DNA of 15,165 bases from DASXZH01 sp036502005. Lineage in GTDB: Bacteria > Armatimonadota > Fimbriimonadia > Fimbriimonadales > Fimbriimonadaceae. Numbering within the stretch: the first letter of the stretch is position 1; each line of letters starts with the position of its first letter. The stretch lies in NCBI GenBank assembly GCA_036502005.1, contig DASXZH010000096.1:1-15165 (forward strand), in the 5' to 3' direction. Below, one piece after another: positions 7,017-13,960 of the stretch. The notes under the pieces are model-generated. The model made no database searches, was not told the DNA's origin, and was given only the letters and a program-made list of their open reading frames with translations. Both the position numbers and the translations under genes were made by a program.

Positions 7017-7703
7017 ATGATCCCCCTGCGCGATAACCAGGTGAATAGACCGGCCCCGGTCGTCACTTATACGCTAATTGGGCTCAACTGCCTCATCTAT
7101 CTTTGGGATCGCAACTTCAACTTCAGCCACATCTTTGGCCCGGGGGAGGTTTTCACCAACCTCGTCATGCGGCCCAACGAAGTCGCTGCGGCTTTTCACG
7201 GCGGGGATCGCTTTGCTCTTGTGACCATGTTCACCGCCATGTTTCTTCATCAAAACCTGCTTCACCTGCTGGGAAACATGCTCTTCTTGCTGACATTTGG
7301 CCACGGAGTGGAAGTCGCGCTCGGCCCGTTAAGGTTTGCTCTCTATTATTTGGCGTGGGGCATTTTAGCGGCAGCCACCCACACTCTGGTTAATCCTTCT
7401 TCCTTGGCGCCCACTTTGGGAGCTTCTGGCGCGATAGGTGGCGTATTAGGTTGTTATTTCCTGCTTTTCCCAGGAAACAAGATCGAATTGTTGATCCCGT
7501 TCGTTTTTGTACCGGTGGTAACCAGCGCGTGGGTTCTGCTTGGCATCTGGTTCCTTTGGCAGGTGCTTATTCCGCAGCAAGGCGTGGCCAACTGGGCGCA
7601 TGTTGGGGGATTCGTTGCAGGGATGCTAACCGTTTTGATAATGGGCGGACGCGCCGCGATTTTGAAAGGCAAGGAGCAAGAATTTGACTATAGGTTTGTT
7701 TAG
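7017..7703 (+). CDS. Rhomboid-family intramembrane serine protease
   Basis: The 228-residue polytopic membrane protein carries the rhomboid active site. GASGAIGGVLG holds the nucleophile Ser137, and AHVGGFVAG (His195) supplies the second dyad member. HLLGNMLFL (His83, Asn87) forms the oxyanion-stabilising HxxxN motif in the second helix. A short cytoplasmic N-terminus with IPLRDNQVNRPAPVVTY is typical of a large bacterial rhomboid clade. It should cleave transmembrane segments of substrate membrane proteins inside the bilayer. The gene is the first of three packed genes: the DUF5693 gene starts six bases after its stop. That suggests its substrate or role may concern envelope assembly together with CsaB. 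The catalytic residues are complete and the length is normal. Confidence 0.93.
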   Translation: MIPLRDNQVNRPAPVVTYTLIGLNCLIYLWDRNFNFSHIFGPGEVFTNLVMRPNEVAAAFHGGDRFALVTMFTAMFLHQNLLHLLGNMLFLLTFGHGVEVALGPLRFALYYLAWGILAAATHTLVNPSSLAPTLGASGAIGGVLGCYFLLFPGNKIELLIPFVFVPVVTSAWVLLGIWFLWQVLIPQQGVANWAHVGGFVAGMLTVLIMGGRAAILKGKEQEFDYRFV

Positions 7704-7709
7704 AGCCCA

Positions 7710-9557
7710 ATGAACTCAAAGCGAGTGCCCATTTGGGTGTATTTATCGGTCTTCGTGACGGCGGTGCTGTCGCTTTACTCCATGTACTACCGCCAAAAGG
7801 TGGAGGATAGGAATAAAGCTGTCGCTTTTGCTGCCGAAATCGATACCATCCAGCAGCTTTCCGCCTCCCAAGGCTTAACCCTCCAACAGGGCTTAGTAGA
7901 CCTAAAAGCGCAAGGGCTGAACGCAGTTGTCGTTCCTGAGCAGTATGTCGGCGAACTCATAAGCGGGGGCCAGCTTCAGGTCATCGATGGCAAATATCTG
8001 CAAGGCTCGGCCGACGTTATCCGCAGGGTACAGCATGGAGTTGGGGATCGGTTCCCAAGCATGGTCAACAATGGCAACTTCGTTGCCTCCACTGACACCT
8101 CCGTCACCATCCAGTTTCCCGATCTTAACCTGGTGCGAACCGTCTCTATCGGCCTCGACCCGGATCAAACCAAGCTTGCACAAGACATGGGTTTGGAGAT
8201 CATCGCCCGCTGCACGAACCCAACAAGTGCCAATTCAGATACGGTCACGAGAACCATCGCCTGGTTAAAGGACCTTGGTGTTTCGGTTTTCTTGCCGGAG
8301 GGTGCCCAAGTTCTTGGTCGCCGAGATGCCCTCGATAGTTTCGAAAACGCTCTCAAGACCTATGGCATCGATTACGCAACGCCCGAATTCGGAAAGCTTG
8401 GAGGCGACGAAGAAGTGGTCGAGAAGATCCCAGACCACGTGATCCGTCTCCACTCAGCTCAGTCCGAAGAACTGGACAAACTTAAGATTGACGAGGCCAT
8501 AGACCGCTACGCCAAAGCTGCGCGAGAAAGAAATCAACGCATTCTTCTGATAAGGCCTCTTTCCAGCGCGGCCGATAAGCCGCTGAGCGATTTCGCCAAT
8601 CTAATCAAGCTCATAAGCACGGAAACCGTGAAAGAAGGCGGCATCATCGGCACGCCCCATCCTTTTACGGAGCCGGGAGTACCATCCTGGGTTTTCCCTC
8701 TAACCGGCCTCTCACTTGTCCCGATCGTCATATGGACAGCGGCCGGATTCTTCAAGCAAAGATGGGTTCTCATCCTAGCCGGGCTTATAGCGCTCGCCAT
8801 TGCCGCGTTTTGTATACGGCCAATGGGCCGTTCGCTTGACGCCCTCCTTGCCGCAGTAACCCTTCCAACGGCTGCGTTTCTGATTCTGGATAGGCGCAAT
8901 ATTAGGTGGATAGCTTGGGAATACCTAGTTATTACGCTAATCAGCCTCACCGGCGGATTGGCCATTGCGGGCTTGCTGAACAGCCTGCCCTACTATATCC
9001 ACGCGAAGCAGTTCATGGGCGTTAAGTTCGCCCACTTTTTCCCAATCGTGCTAATTGGAGCCTATTTCTTCCATCAGTTTGGGTTGGTCCGCAAGTCTCT
9101 TAAGAGCCCGTTGGAGTGGGGTAAGGCCCTGCTTGCCTTTGTCGTTCTCGGCGCCCTCGCATTTATGATCGCCAGAACCGGAAACGATAACCCTGCCGCC
9201 GTAAGCGATACGGAAATCAAGCTTCGAAATCTGCTCGATGCCATTTTGTTCGTTCGCCCTCGAACGAAGGAGTTCCTCATCGGGCATCCGTTCCTCATTG
9301 TCGGCATTGGCATGCTCATCAGCCTCAAAAGAGGCGACCCAAAGTTTCAGAACTGGAAGGGCTGGATCACCCTTTGCCTAATGCTGGGAGCTATAGGCGA
9401 AACAAGCATCGTAAATACGATGTGCCACATCCACACACCCCTTACTATAAGCCTTGCCCGAATCGGAGTTGGGTTCATTGCGGGCGGTATACTTGGCCTA
9501 GCGGCGTGGGTTGTGCTTAGTAAGGTGAGCGGAAGGTTTCGCACCGCTGAAGGTTAA
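7710..9557 (+). CDS. DUF5693 family polytopic membrane protein
   Basis: This 615-residue protein has an N-terminal membrane anchor (residues about 9-27) and a ~290-residue extracytoplasmic region. That region includes TIQQLSASQGLTLQQGLVDLKAQGLNAVVVPE and an alpha/beta repeat with EIIARCTNP and WLKDLGVSVFLPEG. From about residue 326 it continues with many membrane helices to the C-terminus. I recognise this as the DUF5693 family, which is repeatedly found immediately before csaB in SLH/S-layer organisms. No catalytic motif is evident. The multi-helix half resembles a transporter, flippase or polymerase-like envelope protein, so a role in making or exporting the pyruvylated cell-wall polysaccharide is a reasonable inference. 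It is six bases from both its upstream (rhomboid) and downstream (csaB) neighbours. Family assignment is fairly sure; function is open. Confidence 0.8.
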   Translation: MNSKRVPIWVYLSVFVTAVLSLYSMYYRQKVEDRNKAVAFAAEIDTIQQLSASQGLTLQQGLVDLKAQGLNAVVVPEQYVGELISGGQLQVIDGKYLQGSADVIRRVQHGVGDRFPSMVNNGNFVASTDTSVTIQFPDLNLVRTVSIGLDPDQTKLAQDMGLEIIARCTNPTSANSDTVTRTIAWLKDLGVSVFLPEGAQVLGRRDALDSFENALKTYGIDYATPEFGKLGGDEEVVEKIPDHVIRLHSAQSEELDKLKIDEAIDRYAKAARERNQRILLIRPLSSAADKPLSDFANLIKLISTETVKEGGIIGTPHPFTEPGVPSWVFPLTGLSLVPIVIWTAAGFFKQRWVLILAGLIALAIAAFCIRPMGRSLDALLAAVTLPTAAFLILDRRNIRWIAWEYLVITLISLTGGLAIAGLLNSLPYYIHAKQFMGVKFAHFFPIVLIGAYFFHQFGLVRKSLKSPLEWGKALLAFVVLGALAFMIARTGNDNPAAVSDTEIKLRNLLDAILFVRPRTKEFLIGHPFLIVGIGMLISLKRGDPKFQNWKGWITLCLMLGAIGETSIVNTMCHIHTPLTISLARIGVGFIAGGILGLAAWVVLSKVSGRFRTAEG

Positions 9558-9563
9558 TTAAAG

Positions 9564-10637
9564 TTGGGAAATCTTCTGGTAGCGGGGCATTTTGGTTGCG
9601 GAAATATAGGCGATGATGCAATCATGGTGGGCTTCGCCCACGGCATTCACAGACTCGGCTTAGACATAACGGTGATGAGCGGCGCTCCCGAGGAAACGTT
9701 TCGTTATTTCGGCTATTCTTCGATTCCCCGAATGGATATGGGCGCATTCGATCAGGCCCTTGCCCAATGCGACGCCCTTGTCTTTGCCGGCGGAAGCGTG
9801 TTCCAAGATGCCACAAGCGTTAAAAGTGTTTATTACTATTCCAATCTGGTGACAAAAGCCAAGAAGGCTAAGAAGAAAGTCTTCATGGTTGGCCAGGGAG
9901 TGGGGCCACTAACTTCATTTTTTGGAAAAAAAATGGCGGTGGGAGCGTTTAACGCGAGCGACGTTATCGTTGTTCGCGATCCAACTTCAAAGGCCACTCT
10001 TAAGACCCTTGGCGTGAAGACGCCTACCAAGGTCGCCGCTGACCTGGCGTTTCTGCTTCCCCAGCAGGTTCCAGTCGACGAGTCAATGTCGTTTAATGTG
10101 GCGGGAATGAGAAGCGTTGGCGTAGCGCCACGGCCTTTCGGAAAAGACAAGAAGGCGACGATTGAGCTCTTTGGTGAGCTTTGCCGGTTGCTGTTCCAGG
10201 CCAAGATGATGCCCGTGCTCATCGAAATGGATAAGAACTATGATGGCCCGCTGATTACAGAAATTGAGAAGCAACAGGGCGGTAAAATCCCTGACCTTCG
10301 AAAGCAGACCACTCCAACCCAAATGCAGGGGCGAATCGCCCGCATGGATGGAATGATCGCCATGCGCCTGCATGCCGGAATCCTCGCCGCAACCGTCGGC
10401 ATCCCTCCCTTTATGATCAGCTACGATCCGAAGGTAGTCGCGCTGTCCAAGATGCTTGATATCGGCGGCGCTCTTAACATTGAAAATTTAACACCGCAAA
10501 GGCTCTTCGATACTTTTATGGCTTTCCAAAAGGATCGAGATCGCCACGTTAAGATCCTTGAACGAAAAAAAGACGAACTCCGCAAAGAGGCGGAAGTGAA
10601 CATCCAGGTTATCGCCGAAGGTTTGGGACGGGCTTAA
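9564..10637 (+). CDS. csaB: Polysaccharide pyruvyl transferase CsaB
   Basis: CsaB transfers a ketal pyruvate from phosphoenolpyruvate onto a cell-wall polysaccharide, creating the ligand for SLH domains that anchor S-layer and outer-envelope proteins. The 357-residue product shows the N-terminal glycine-rich GHFGCGNIGDDAI (about 8-20), FAGGSVFQD (near 75), and the family signature MRLHAGILA (about 267-275), followed by a second Rossmann-like half. The conserved GHFGCGNIGD block begins so close to the 5' end that the TTG at 9564 is the only workable start. It has only a weak, distant AAGG upstream and may rely on translational coupling to DUF5693 six bases before. Its presence implies SLH-domain proteins elsewhere in the genome. 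The gene ends the operon; an EamA relic lies convergent just after it. Confidence 0.9.
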   Translation: MGNLLVAGHFGCGNIGDDAIMVGFAHGIHRLGLDITVMSGAPEETFRYFGYSSIPRMDMGAFDQALAQCDALVFAGGSVFQDATSVKSVYYYSNLVTKAKKAKKKVFMVGQGVGPLTSFFGKKMAVGAFNASDVIVVRDPTSKATLKTLGVKTPTKVAADLAFLLPQQVPVDESMSFNVAGMRSVGVAPRPFGKDKKATIELFGELCRLLFQAKMMPVLIEMDKNYDGPLITEIEKQQGGKIPDLRKQTTPTQMQGRIARMDGMIAMRLHAGILAATVGIPPFMISYDPKVVALSKMLDIGGALNIENLTPQRLFDTFMAFQKDRDRHVKILERKKDELRKEAEVNIQVIAEGLGRA

Positions 10638-10659
10638 CTGGCTTCCACCGTCTTGCAGT

Positions 10660-10977
10660 TCAGGCGCTTCCGACCTCTCGCCTAATAACCCCCACAAGCA
10701 CAATCGCTGCTCCAACGAGGCTTCCAGCCGCAAACGGCTCGTGCCGCACGACCGCGGCTAAGATAACGGCGATTACGGGAATGACCACGCCCAGGAAAGA
10801 AACCACGCTTGTCGGCCATCGATTCAAAAGCCACGCGAACATTACGAACGCACACACCGACCCCATCGTCCCCAAATACAACACCGGGTAGATCTGGGCT
10901 CCCGTTGTCGGAATAATCTGTTGATAGGCCGGGCTTCCGCACCTGTTTAAGTTACCCGTCGGAGTGTTTTTGGGGGA
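10660..10977 (-). pseudogene. 5'-truncated EamA/DMT transporter relic
   Basis: On the minus strand an open frame reads LYLGTMGSVCAFVMFAWLL, then SFLGVVIPVIAVILAA and EPFAAGSLVGAAIVLVGV. This is the last three helices of an EamA (drug/metabolite) transporter repeat, with the hallmark Glu-Pro. A complete member has about 10 helices (~290 residues). Here the matching sequence begins near 10935, and a stop codon occurs at 10978-10980 in the same frame. The upstream sequence is unrelated spacer with repeats, so seven or so helices are missing. GTG 10884 could still start a 74-residue peptide, but nothing suggests it is functional. Confidence 0.7.
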
Positions 10978-11100
10978 TCACACGAATATAGTGATTCTCA
11001 TGAAAATTGAGCCATTCGGAATTTTCACGCAGAGGCCAGAGCTCGCAGAGTATTTGAAAATCGAGAGCTGATTTCAAAAATGCGTGGGCGCAAGGAGAAG
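10978..11100. other. Intergenic spacer with small inverted repeat
   Basis: No gene is supported here. TGAAAATT (11001-11008) and AATTTTCA (11020-11027) form an 8-base inverted repeat. CACGCAGAGG ... GCTCGCAGAG (about 11026-11050) is a purine-rich stretch of a type that recurs in bacterial intergenic repeats. The truncation point of the EamA relic borders this spacer, so it may record a deletion or insertion. Confidence 0.35.
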
Positions 11101-11155
11101 GCCCCCTCTCCTGCTCCCTGTGGGAGGAGAGGGGGCTGGGGGAGAGGTTAATAGG
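11101..11155. repeat. C/G-rich palindromic repeat (family of the dapF insert)
   Basis: GCCCCCTCTCCTGCTCCC (11101-11118) pairs with GGGAGGAGAGGGGGC (11122-11136), leaving a 3-base loop and a GCT bulge. TGGGGGAGAGGTT follows. The complement of the whole copy begins AACCTCTCCCCCAG and ends GGGAGCAGGAGAGGGGGC, the same two ends seen in dapF. This is the simplest copy in the window and probably shows the basic unit. It lies 19 bases past the mtnC stop and could also end that transcript. Confidence 0.65.
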
Positions 11156-11173
11156 GCCCAACTCAGAAACACT

Positions 11174-11878
11174 TCAGATAAGGTCAAAACTTTCGATCCG
11201 CTCGAACTCGCTCGACTCAACAGCCTTGTTTCCCGGCCTAATAGATAACCTTACGTCCATTCCAGCCTCACGTGCGGCTGCCAACTCTTCAGGAATATCC
11301 GAGATAAACAAGATCTCTGCCAGCTCCAAACCGATCTCGTCCGCAATCTGCACATAACTGGCAGCAACGCGCTTCGGACCGGTTGCCGTATCAAAATGCC
11401 CGCTCAAAAATCGAGTTAAATCGCCAAATCGCGAAAACCCAAACAACTGCTTTTGGGCAAGCACGCTCCCAGAAGAGAAGATATAAACTTTCAAGCCCGC
11501 GGAGGTCCAGGCTTCCAAAGCCAACGGCACATCCTCAAAGAACTCCCCTTTCAAATCCCCGCACTCAAAGCCGCCTTTCCAAATCAATCCTTGAATAATC
11601 TTCAGGCAGGTTGACTTCCGGTCTTGTGCCATCAACCACTCCAGATAGGCAATCGCTCCCTCGCTATCCTCTGGGGCTGCCCACTTCGGAACGCTCTCGT
11701 CTGTTTCATGCTCGTATTCCTTAAACAGGCAGTTCAAGGTCGACTCAAAATCGGAAGACTCAAAGTTGGCCAGAACAAAATCGCGTAGCCTCTGCAAAGC
11801 GTAGGGGAAAAGGGTTTCCATCACAAACGAAATCGGACTCGTCGTCCCTTCAATATCCAGCAGAATGGCTTTGATCAA
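11174..11878 (-). CDS. mtnC: Enolase-phosphatase E1 (acireductone synthase)
   Basis: MtnC is a HAD-superfamily bifunctional enzyme of the methionine salvage pathway. It enolises 2,3-diketo-5-methylthiopentyl-1-phosphate and removes the phosphate to give acireductone. Motif I is LLDIEGTT, with Asp8 as nucleophile and Glu10 replacing the second Asp, which is diagnostic of E1 enzymes. IFSSGS is motif II, and DIPEELAAAREAGM corresponds to motif IV with the trailing helix. Length (234) is normal. The conserved start IKAILLDIEGTT requires TTG at 11876-11878, as no ATG or GTG lies at a plausible place upstream. It is the third gene of mtnB-mtnD-mtnC but is set 170 bases from mtnD by an inserted repeat ending about 26 bases before its start, so its translation signals may have been altered. 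Confidence 0.93.
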   Translation of the reverse strand: MIKAILLDIEGTTSPISFVMETLFPYALQRLRDFVLANFESSDFESTLNCLFKEYEHETDESVPKWAAPEDSEGAIAYLEWLMAQDRKSTCLKIIQGLIWKGGFECGDLKGEFFEDVPLALEAWTSAGLKVYIFSSGSVLAQKQLFGFSRFGDLTRFLSGHFDTATGPKRVAASYVQIADEIGLELAEILFISDIPEELAAAREAGMDVRLSIRPGNKAVESSEFERIESFDLI

Positions 11879-11904
11879 TGCCCCAACTCGTGGGAGGTTA
11901 CAAT

Positions 11905-12020
11905 GGTGCTAAAACATGGAAGAAGGCGGTTTAACTTCATACCTCTCCCGAGAGGAGAGGTCGCTGAGGAACGAAGCGGGAGAGGCTCGAACGACCAAAC
12001 TTGGCTACTAAACATTAGCC
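11905..12020. repeat. MITE-like palindromic repeat between mtnD and mtnC
   Basis: The core at 11942-12005, read on the minus strand, aligns almost end to end with 15059-15123, sharing CCAAG, CCTCTCCCG, CGACCTCTCC and GGGAGAG in the same order. ACCTCTCC (11941-11948) and GGAGAGGT (11954-11961) form an 8-base hairpin. The left boundary GGTGCTAAAACATGG (11905-11919) matches the terminal repeat GGCGTTAAAATAAGG at 15028-15042 in 11 of 15 positions. The right boundary is only weakly similar, so the end near 12020 is approximate. Confidence 0.55.
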
Positions 12021-12048
12021 ATCCCCTCCGCAATCGACAATGCCCCGA

Positions 12049-12597
12049 TCACTTAATGAACGCCGGACCCATGCAAACCGGCATATAGCCTTCCTCTGCG
12101 CCCGTGCCAGTATAAAGGGGCGTCCAGCCCGCCATCTCTTGAAAAAGCCGAATGCACTTGATCCGCCGAGTGCTGCACAGATCGAACCAGTGGTGCGTCC
12201 CGCGAGGAACCCGGATCAAATCTCCCGAACCAACTTCAATCGCCGTAATCGGTCCATTCTCGGGATGAATATGGAAAACGCCGCTACCTTCGATGCAGAA
12301 CCTAACCTCGTCCTCGTCGTGGGCGTGCTCCTTGTTGAACTTGTTCAGCATCGTATCCAGGTTCGGCGTATCGGGATTGATGTTGATGACATCGGCCGTA
12401 ACGTAGCCGCCCTCTACTTTTAGCTTCTCAATCTCGCTGGAGTAAGCCTCCAAAACCTCTTCACTTGTGGCGTCTGCCGGTAAGGGCTTTTCAGATTTCC
12501 AAATTTCATAGTCGATATTGATCGACTTTAAAAACTGCTGCGCCTCTTGGAAATCGGTGAGGACTCTATCTTGATCAGGAATGCGAACGACTGCCAT
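12049..12597 (-). CDS. mtnD: Acireductone dioxygenase (ARD)
   Basis: MtnD is a cupin metalloenzyme that oxidises acireductone to the methionine precursor 4-methylthio-2-oxobutanoate and formate (Fe form), or to an off-pathway product (Ni form). Metal ligands are visible as HAHDEDE (His91, His93, Glu97) and THHWFD (His135), with spacing as in characterised ARDs. VRFCIEGSGVFHIH is the cupin strand pair. The length of 182 residues is typical. ATG 12597 is preceded by AAGAGAT, a modest ribosome-binding site. It lies 21 bases after mtnB on the same strand and before mtnC, completing the dehydratase, enolase-phosphatase and dioxygenase steps in one unit. Confidence 0.95.
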   Translation of the reverse strand: MAVVRIPDQDRVLTDFQEAQQFLKSINIDYEIWKSEKPLPADATSEEVLEAYSSEIEKLKVEGGYVTADVININPDTPNLDTMLNKFNKEHAHDEDEVRFCIEGSGVFHIHPENGPITAIEVGSGDLIRVPRGTHHWFDLCSTRRIKCIRLFQEMAGWTPLYTGTGAEEGYMPVCMGPAFIK

Positions 12598-12618
12598 GGT
12601 AAATCTCTTATACGAAAT

Positions 12619-13230
12619 TTACCCGCTCCGATTCCAGAGCCTACGATTCGCCTCAACTTCAAACAAGAACTCTAAAGCTTCCAGATGCCGCTTCGCGGCA
12701 AAAAATGAATCCCCCCACGTGTAGAGGCCGTGGCCCCGCATCAAAAAGCAGTGGATCTGAGGTTGCGCGTGTAAGAGTTGCCGCACGAGCGCGCTAAAAG
12801 AAACCATTTCTTGGGAGTTATCGAGGATAGGAATAAGCTCACTATGCTCATGTGTCTTGATCCCTTCCAAAGCTTTCAGCAGCTCGTATCCTTCGATCGT
12901 AAAATCTTCCGGCAACAGGCTAAGCAGGGTATTTGAAACGGAATGCGTATGGACGATCACCTTCGCGTGTCGTTCCTGTGCAATCGCCACATGGATGAGG
13001 GCCTCTGCGGAAGCCTTCCCGTCCCCTTGCAGCACATTCGCTTTGTCCCCCATCAGAAGCAAGTCTTCGGGCTCAACGAGCCCCTTGTCGACGCTGCTTG
13101 GGGTCATCAGCAACGTTAAAGGCTCGTAGTCTAGAACCAGGCTGAAGTTGCCGGCAGTTGCCGACGCCCAACCTTGGCTATGGATCCAACGAACTAACTC
13201 TGCTAACTCTTCTCGGGCTTCTGAACTCAT
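12619..13230 (-). CDS. mtnB: Methylthioribulose-1-phosphate dehydratase
   Basis: MtnB removes water from 5-methylthioribulose-1-phosphate to form the diketo compound used by MtnC. It belongs to the class II aldolase/adducin fold. Visible motifs are the N-terminal SATAGNFS, TPSSVDKG, ASAEALIH (Glu76, the expected catalytic acid), the zinc-binding VHTHS (His94, His96), and MRGHGLYTWG (His167). THEHSELIPILDNSQ is characteristic of the MtnB branch and separates it from fuculose aldolases. Length (203) is normal. It is the first gene of the operon and starts 50 bases downstream of the terminator at 13280-13300, so the promoter must lie in that short gap; there is no room for a large riboswitch. 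TAAAGT, 12 bases before the ATG, could be the -10. Confidence 0.94.
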   Translation of the reverse strand: MSSEAREELAELVRWIHSQGWASATAGNFSLVLDYEPLTLLMTPSSVDKGLVEPEDLLLMGDKANVLQGDGKASAEALIHVAIAQERHAKVIVHTHSVSNTLLSLLPEDFTIEGYELLKALEGIKTHEHSELIPILDNSQEMVSFSALVRQLLHAQPQIHCFLMRGHGLYTWGDSFFAAKRHLEALEFLFEVEANRRLWNRSG

Positions 13231-13279
13231 TTCCGATCTGGGACTTTACCATTAACACGAAGGCCTGACGCGTAAAAAA

Positions 13280-13300
13280 GCCCGCCTTTGTAAGGCGGGC
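13280..13300 (-). terminator. Intrinsic terminator of the DUF4870 gene
   Basis: GCCCGCCTT (13280-13288) and AAGGCGGGC (13292-13300) are perfect 9-base arms around TGT. On the minus strand the hairpin is followed by six T residues (the A-run at 13274-13279). It therefore stops transcripts of the DUF4870 gene before the mtn operon promoter. Confidence 0.85.
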
Positions 13301-13328
13301 GTTTCTGAGAATGACTTGAAGGTCGAGT

Positions 13329-13691
13329 CTAGACTTTGAACCACGCGCGAGCAAAGTTCGACGTAATCGGTGGCTCGAAAACATTTCCCTTATTTGACTC
13401 AACCGCTCCCATGATAATCACGTACAGGCCGAAAAGCCCGAGAACTCCAAATATCGGAATCATCAAAAAGATTCCAAATCCGTGTGTCACCAGAGCCAGC
13501 AAGAAGACTACTATCCACACAGCAAAATAAAGGATGATCATGACTATGTAGAAGGTTAGGGCCTGCATCGCGCTTCTGTATACGCCAGGCTTGTCCTTGC
13601 CCACCAACATAAAGATGATAGGTGAAAAGATGTTGATCACCAGGCACAGTAGCCACATCAGCATTGCTTGTGATTTTTCGTCTTGAGTCAT
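13329..13691 (-). CDS. DUF4870 (Tic20-like) small membrane protein
   Basis: The 120-residue product has three hydrophobic segments: LMWLLCLVINIFSPIIFMLV, ALTFYIVMIILYFAVWIVVFLLALV and IFLMIPIFGVLGLFGLYVIIMGAVES. GKDKPGVYRSAMQALTFYI lies between the first two, the pattern of DUF4870 proteins. Their exact role is unknown; they are small integral membrane proteins common in many phyla. The ATG at 13691 is chosen over one 10 codons upstream because GGGAGGA (complement of 13699-13705) lies seven bases before it, the strongest Shine-Dalgarno site in the window. The gene is a single transcription unit, divergent from the sugar-binding lipoprotein and followed by its own terminator. Confidence 0.82.
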   Translation of the reverse strand: MTQDEKSQAMLMWLLCLVINIFSPIIFMLVGKDKPGVYRSAMQALTFYIVMIILYFAVWIVVFLLALVTHGFGIFLMIPIFGVLGLFGLYVIIMGAVESNKGNVFEPPITSNFARAWFKV

Positions 13692-13698
13692 TTCTAAA

Positions 13699-13705
13699 TC
13701 CTCCC
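13699..13705 (-). promoter_or_regulatory. Shine-Dalgarno site fixing the DUF4870 start
   Basis: On the minus strand this reads GGGAGGA, seven bases before ATG 13691. It argues against the longer frame that would begin at 13721. Confidence 0.75.
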
Positions 13706-13908
13706 AGATTTGTCGCCGCACAGTCCATCGGCTAGAGCTAAATTTTGTTTAGCATAGCATCCCTGCCTCATCGTACTCATTTAAATGCGATACTAGGCGC
13801 GCTAAATGCCAGGACGTATTTGGCAGCGCCATTGGCGCAAAGTTGTTTCGTTTCACTGGGCAGATTCGAAAAGAGATGCATTTGGAACACTTTCTCTGGC
13901 CTAAACTT

Positions 13909-13943
13909 AAGATTTGGTCCATCTTGCGATTAGACCAAATCTT
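13909..13943. promoter_or_regulatory. Inverted repeat over the sugar-binding-protein promoter (candidate operator)
   Basis: AAGATTTGGTC (13909-13919) and GACCAAATCTT (13933-13943) are perfect 11-base arms separated by 13 bases. The spacer contains TTGCGA (13924-13929), a plausible -35. The right arm lies between it and the putative -10. A protein bound to both arms would cover the promoter. As RNA it would form a hairpin only if transcription starts further upstream. Confidence 0.5.
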
Positions 13944-13953
13944 GCTGTAAGCT
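13924..13953 (+). promoter_or_regulatory. Putative promoter of the sugar-binding lipoprotein gene
   Basis: TTGCGA (13924-13929), an 18-base spacer and TAAGCT (13948-13953) lie just before the gene. The -10 ends seven bases before ATG 13961, and no Shine-Dalgarno site is present, so the mRNA is probably leaderless. Confidence 0.45.
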
Positions 13954-13960
13954 CCCAAGT

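Noticed and set aside
10682..10942. An 86-codon minus-strand frame over the EamA relic
   Set aside because: Its translation has no membrane helices and is an out-of-frame shadow of the EamA sequence.
13231..13279. SAM or other riboswitch upstream of the methionine-salvage operon
   Set aside because: Only about 50 bases lie between the terminator and mtnB, too short for a known SAM riboswitch, and no conserved stem pattern is visible.
13796..13855. Imperfect hairpin TGCCA...TGGCA with GCGC flanks as a small RNA or terminator
   Set aside because: The stem is interrupted by a 4-base bulge, no U-tract follows, and no promoter is clear.
13745..13933. A 62-codon plus-strand frame upstream of the sugar-binding gene
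   Set aside because: No Shine-Dalgarno site, no motif, and it runs through the inverted repeat and promoter of the next gene. I see no coding evidence.
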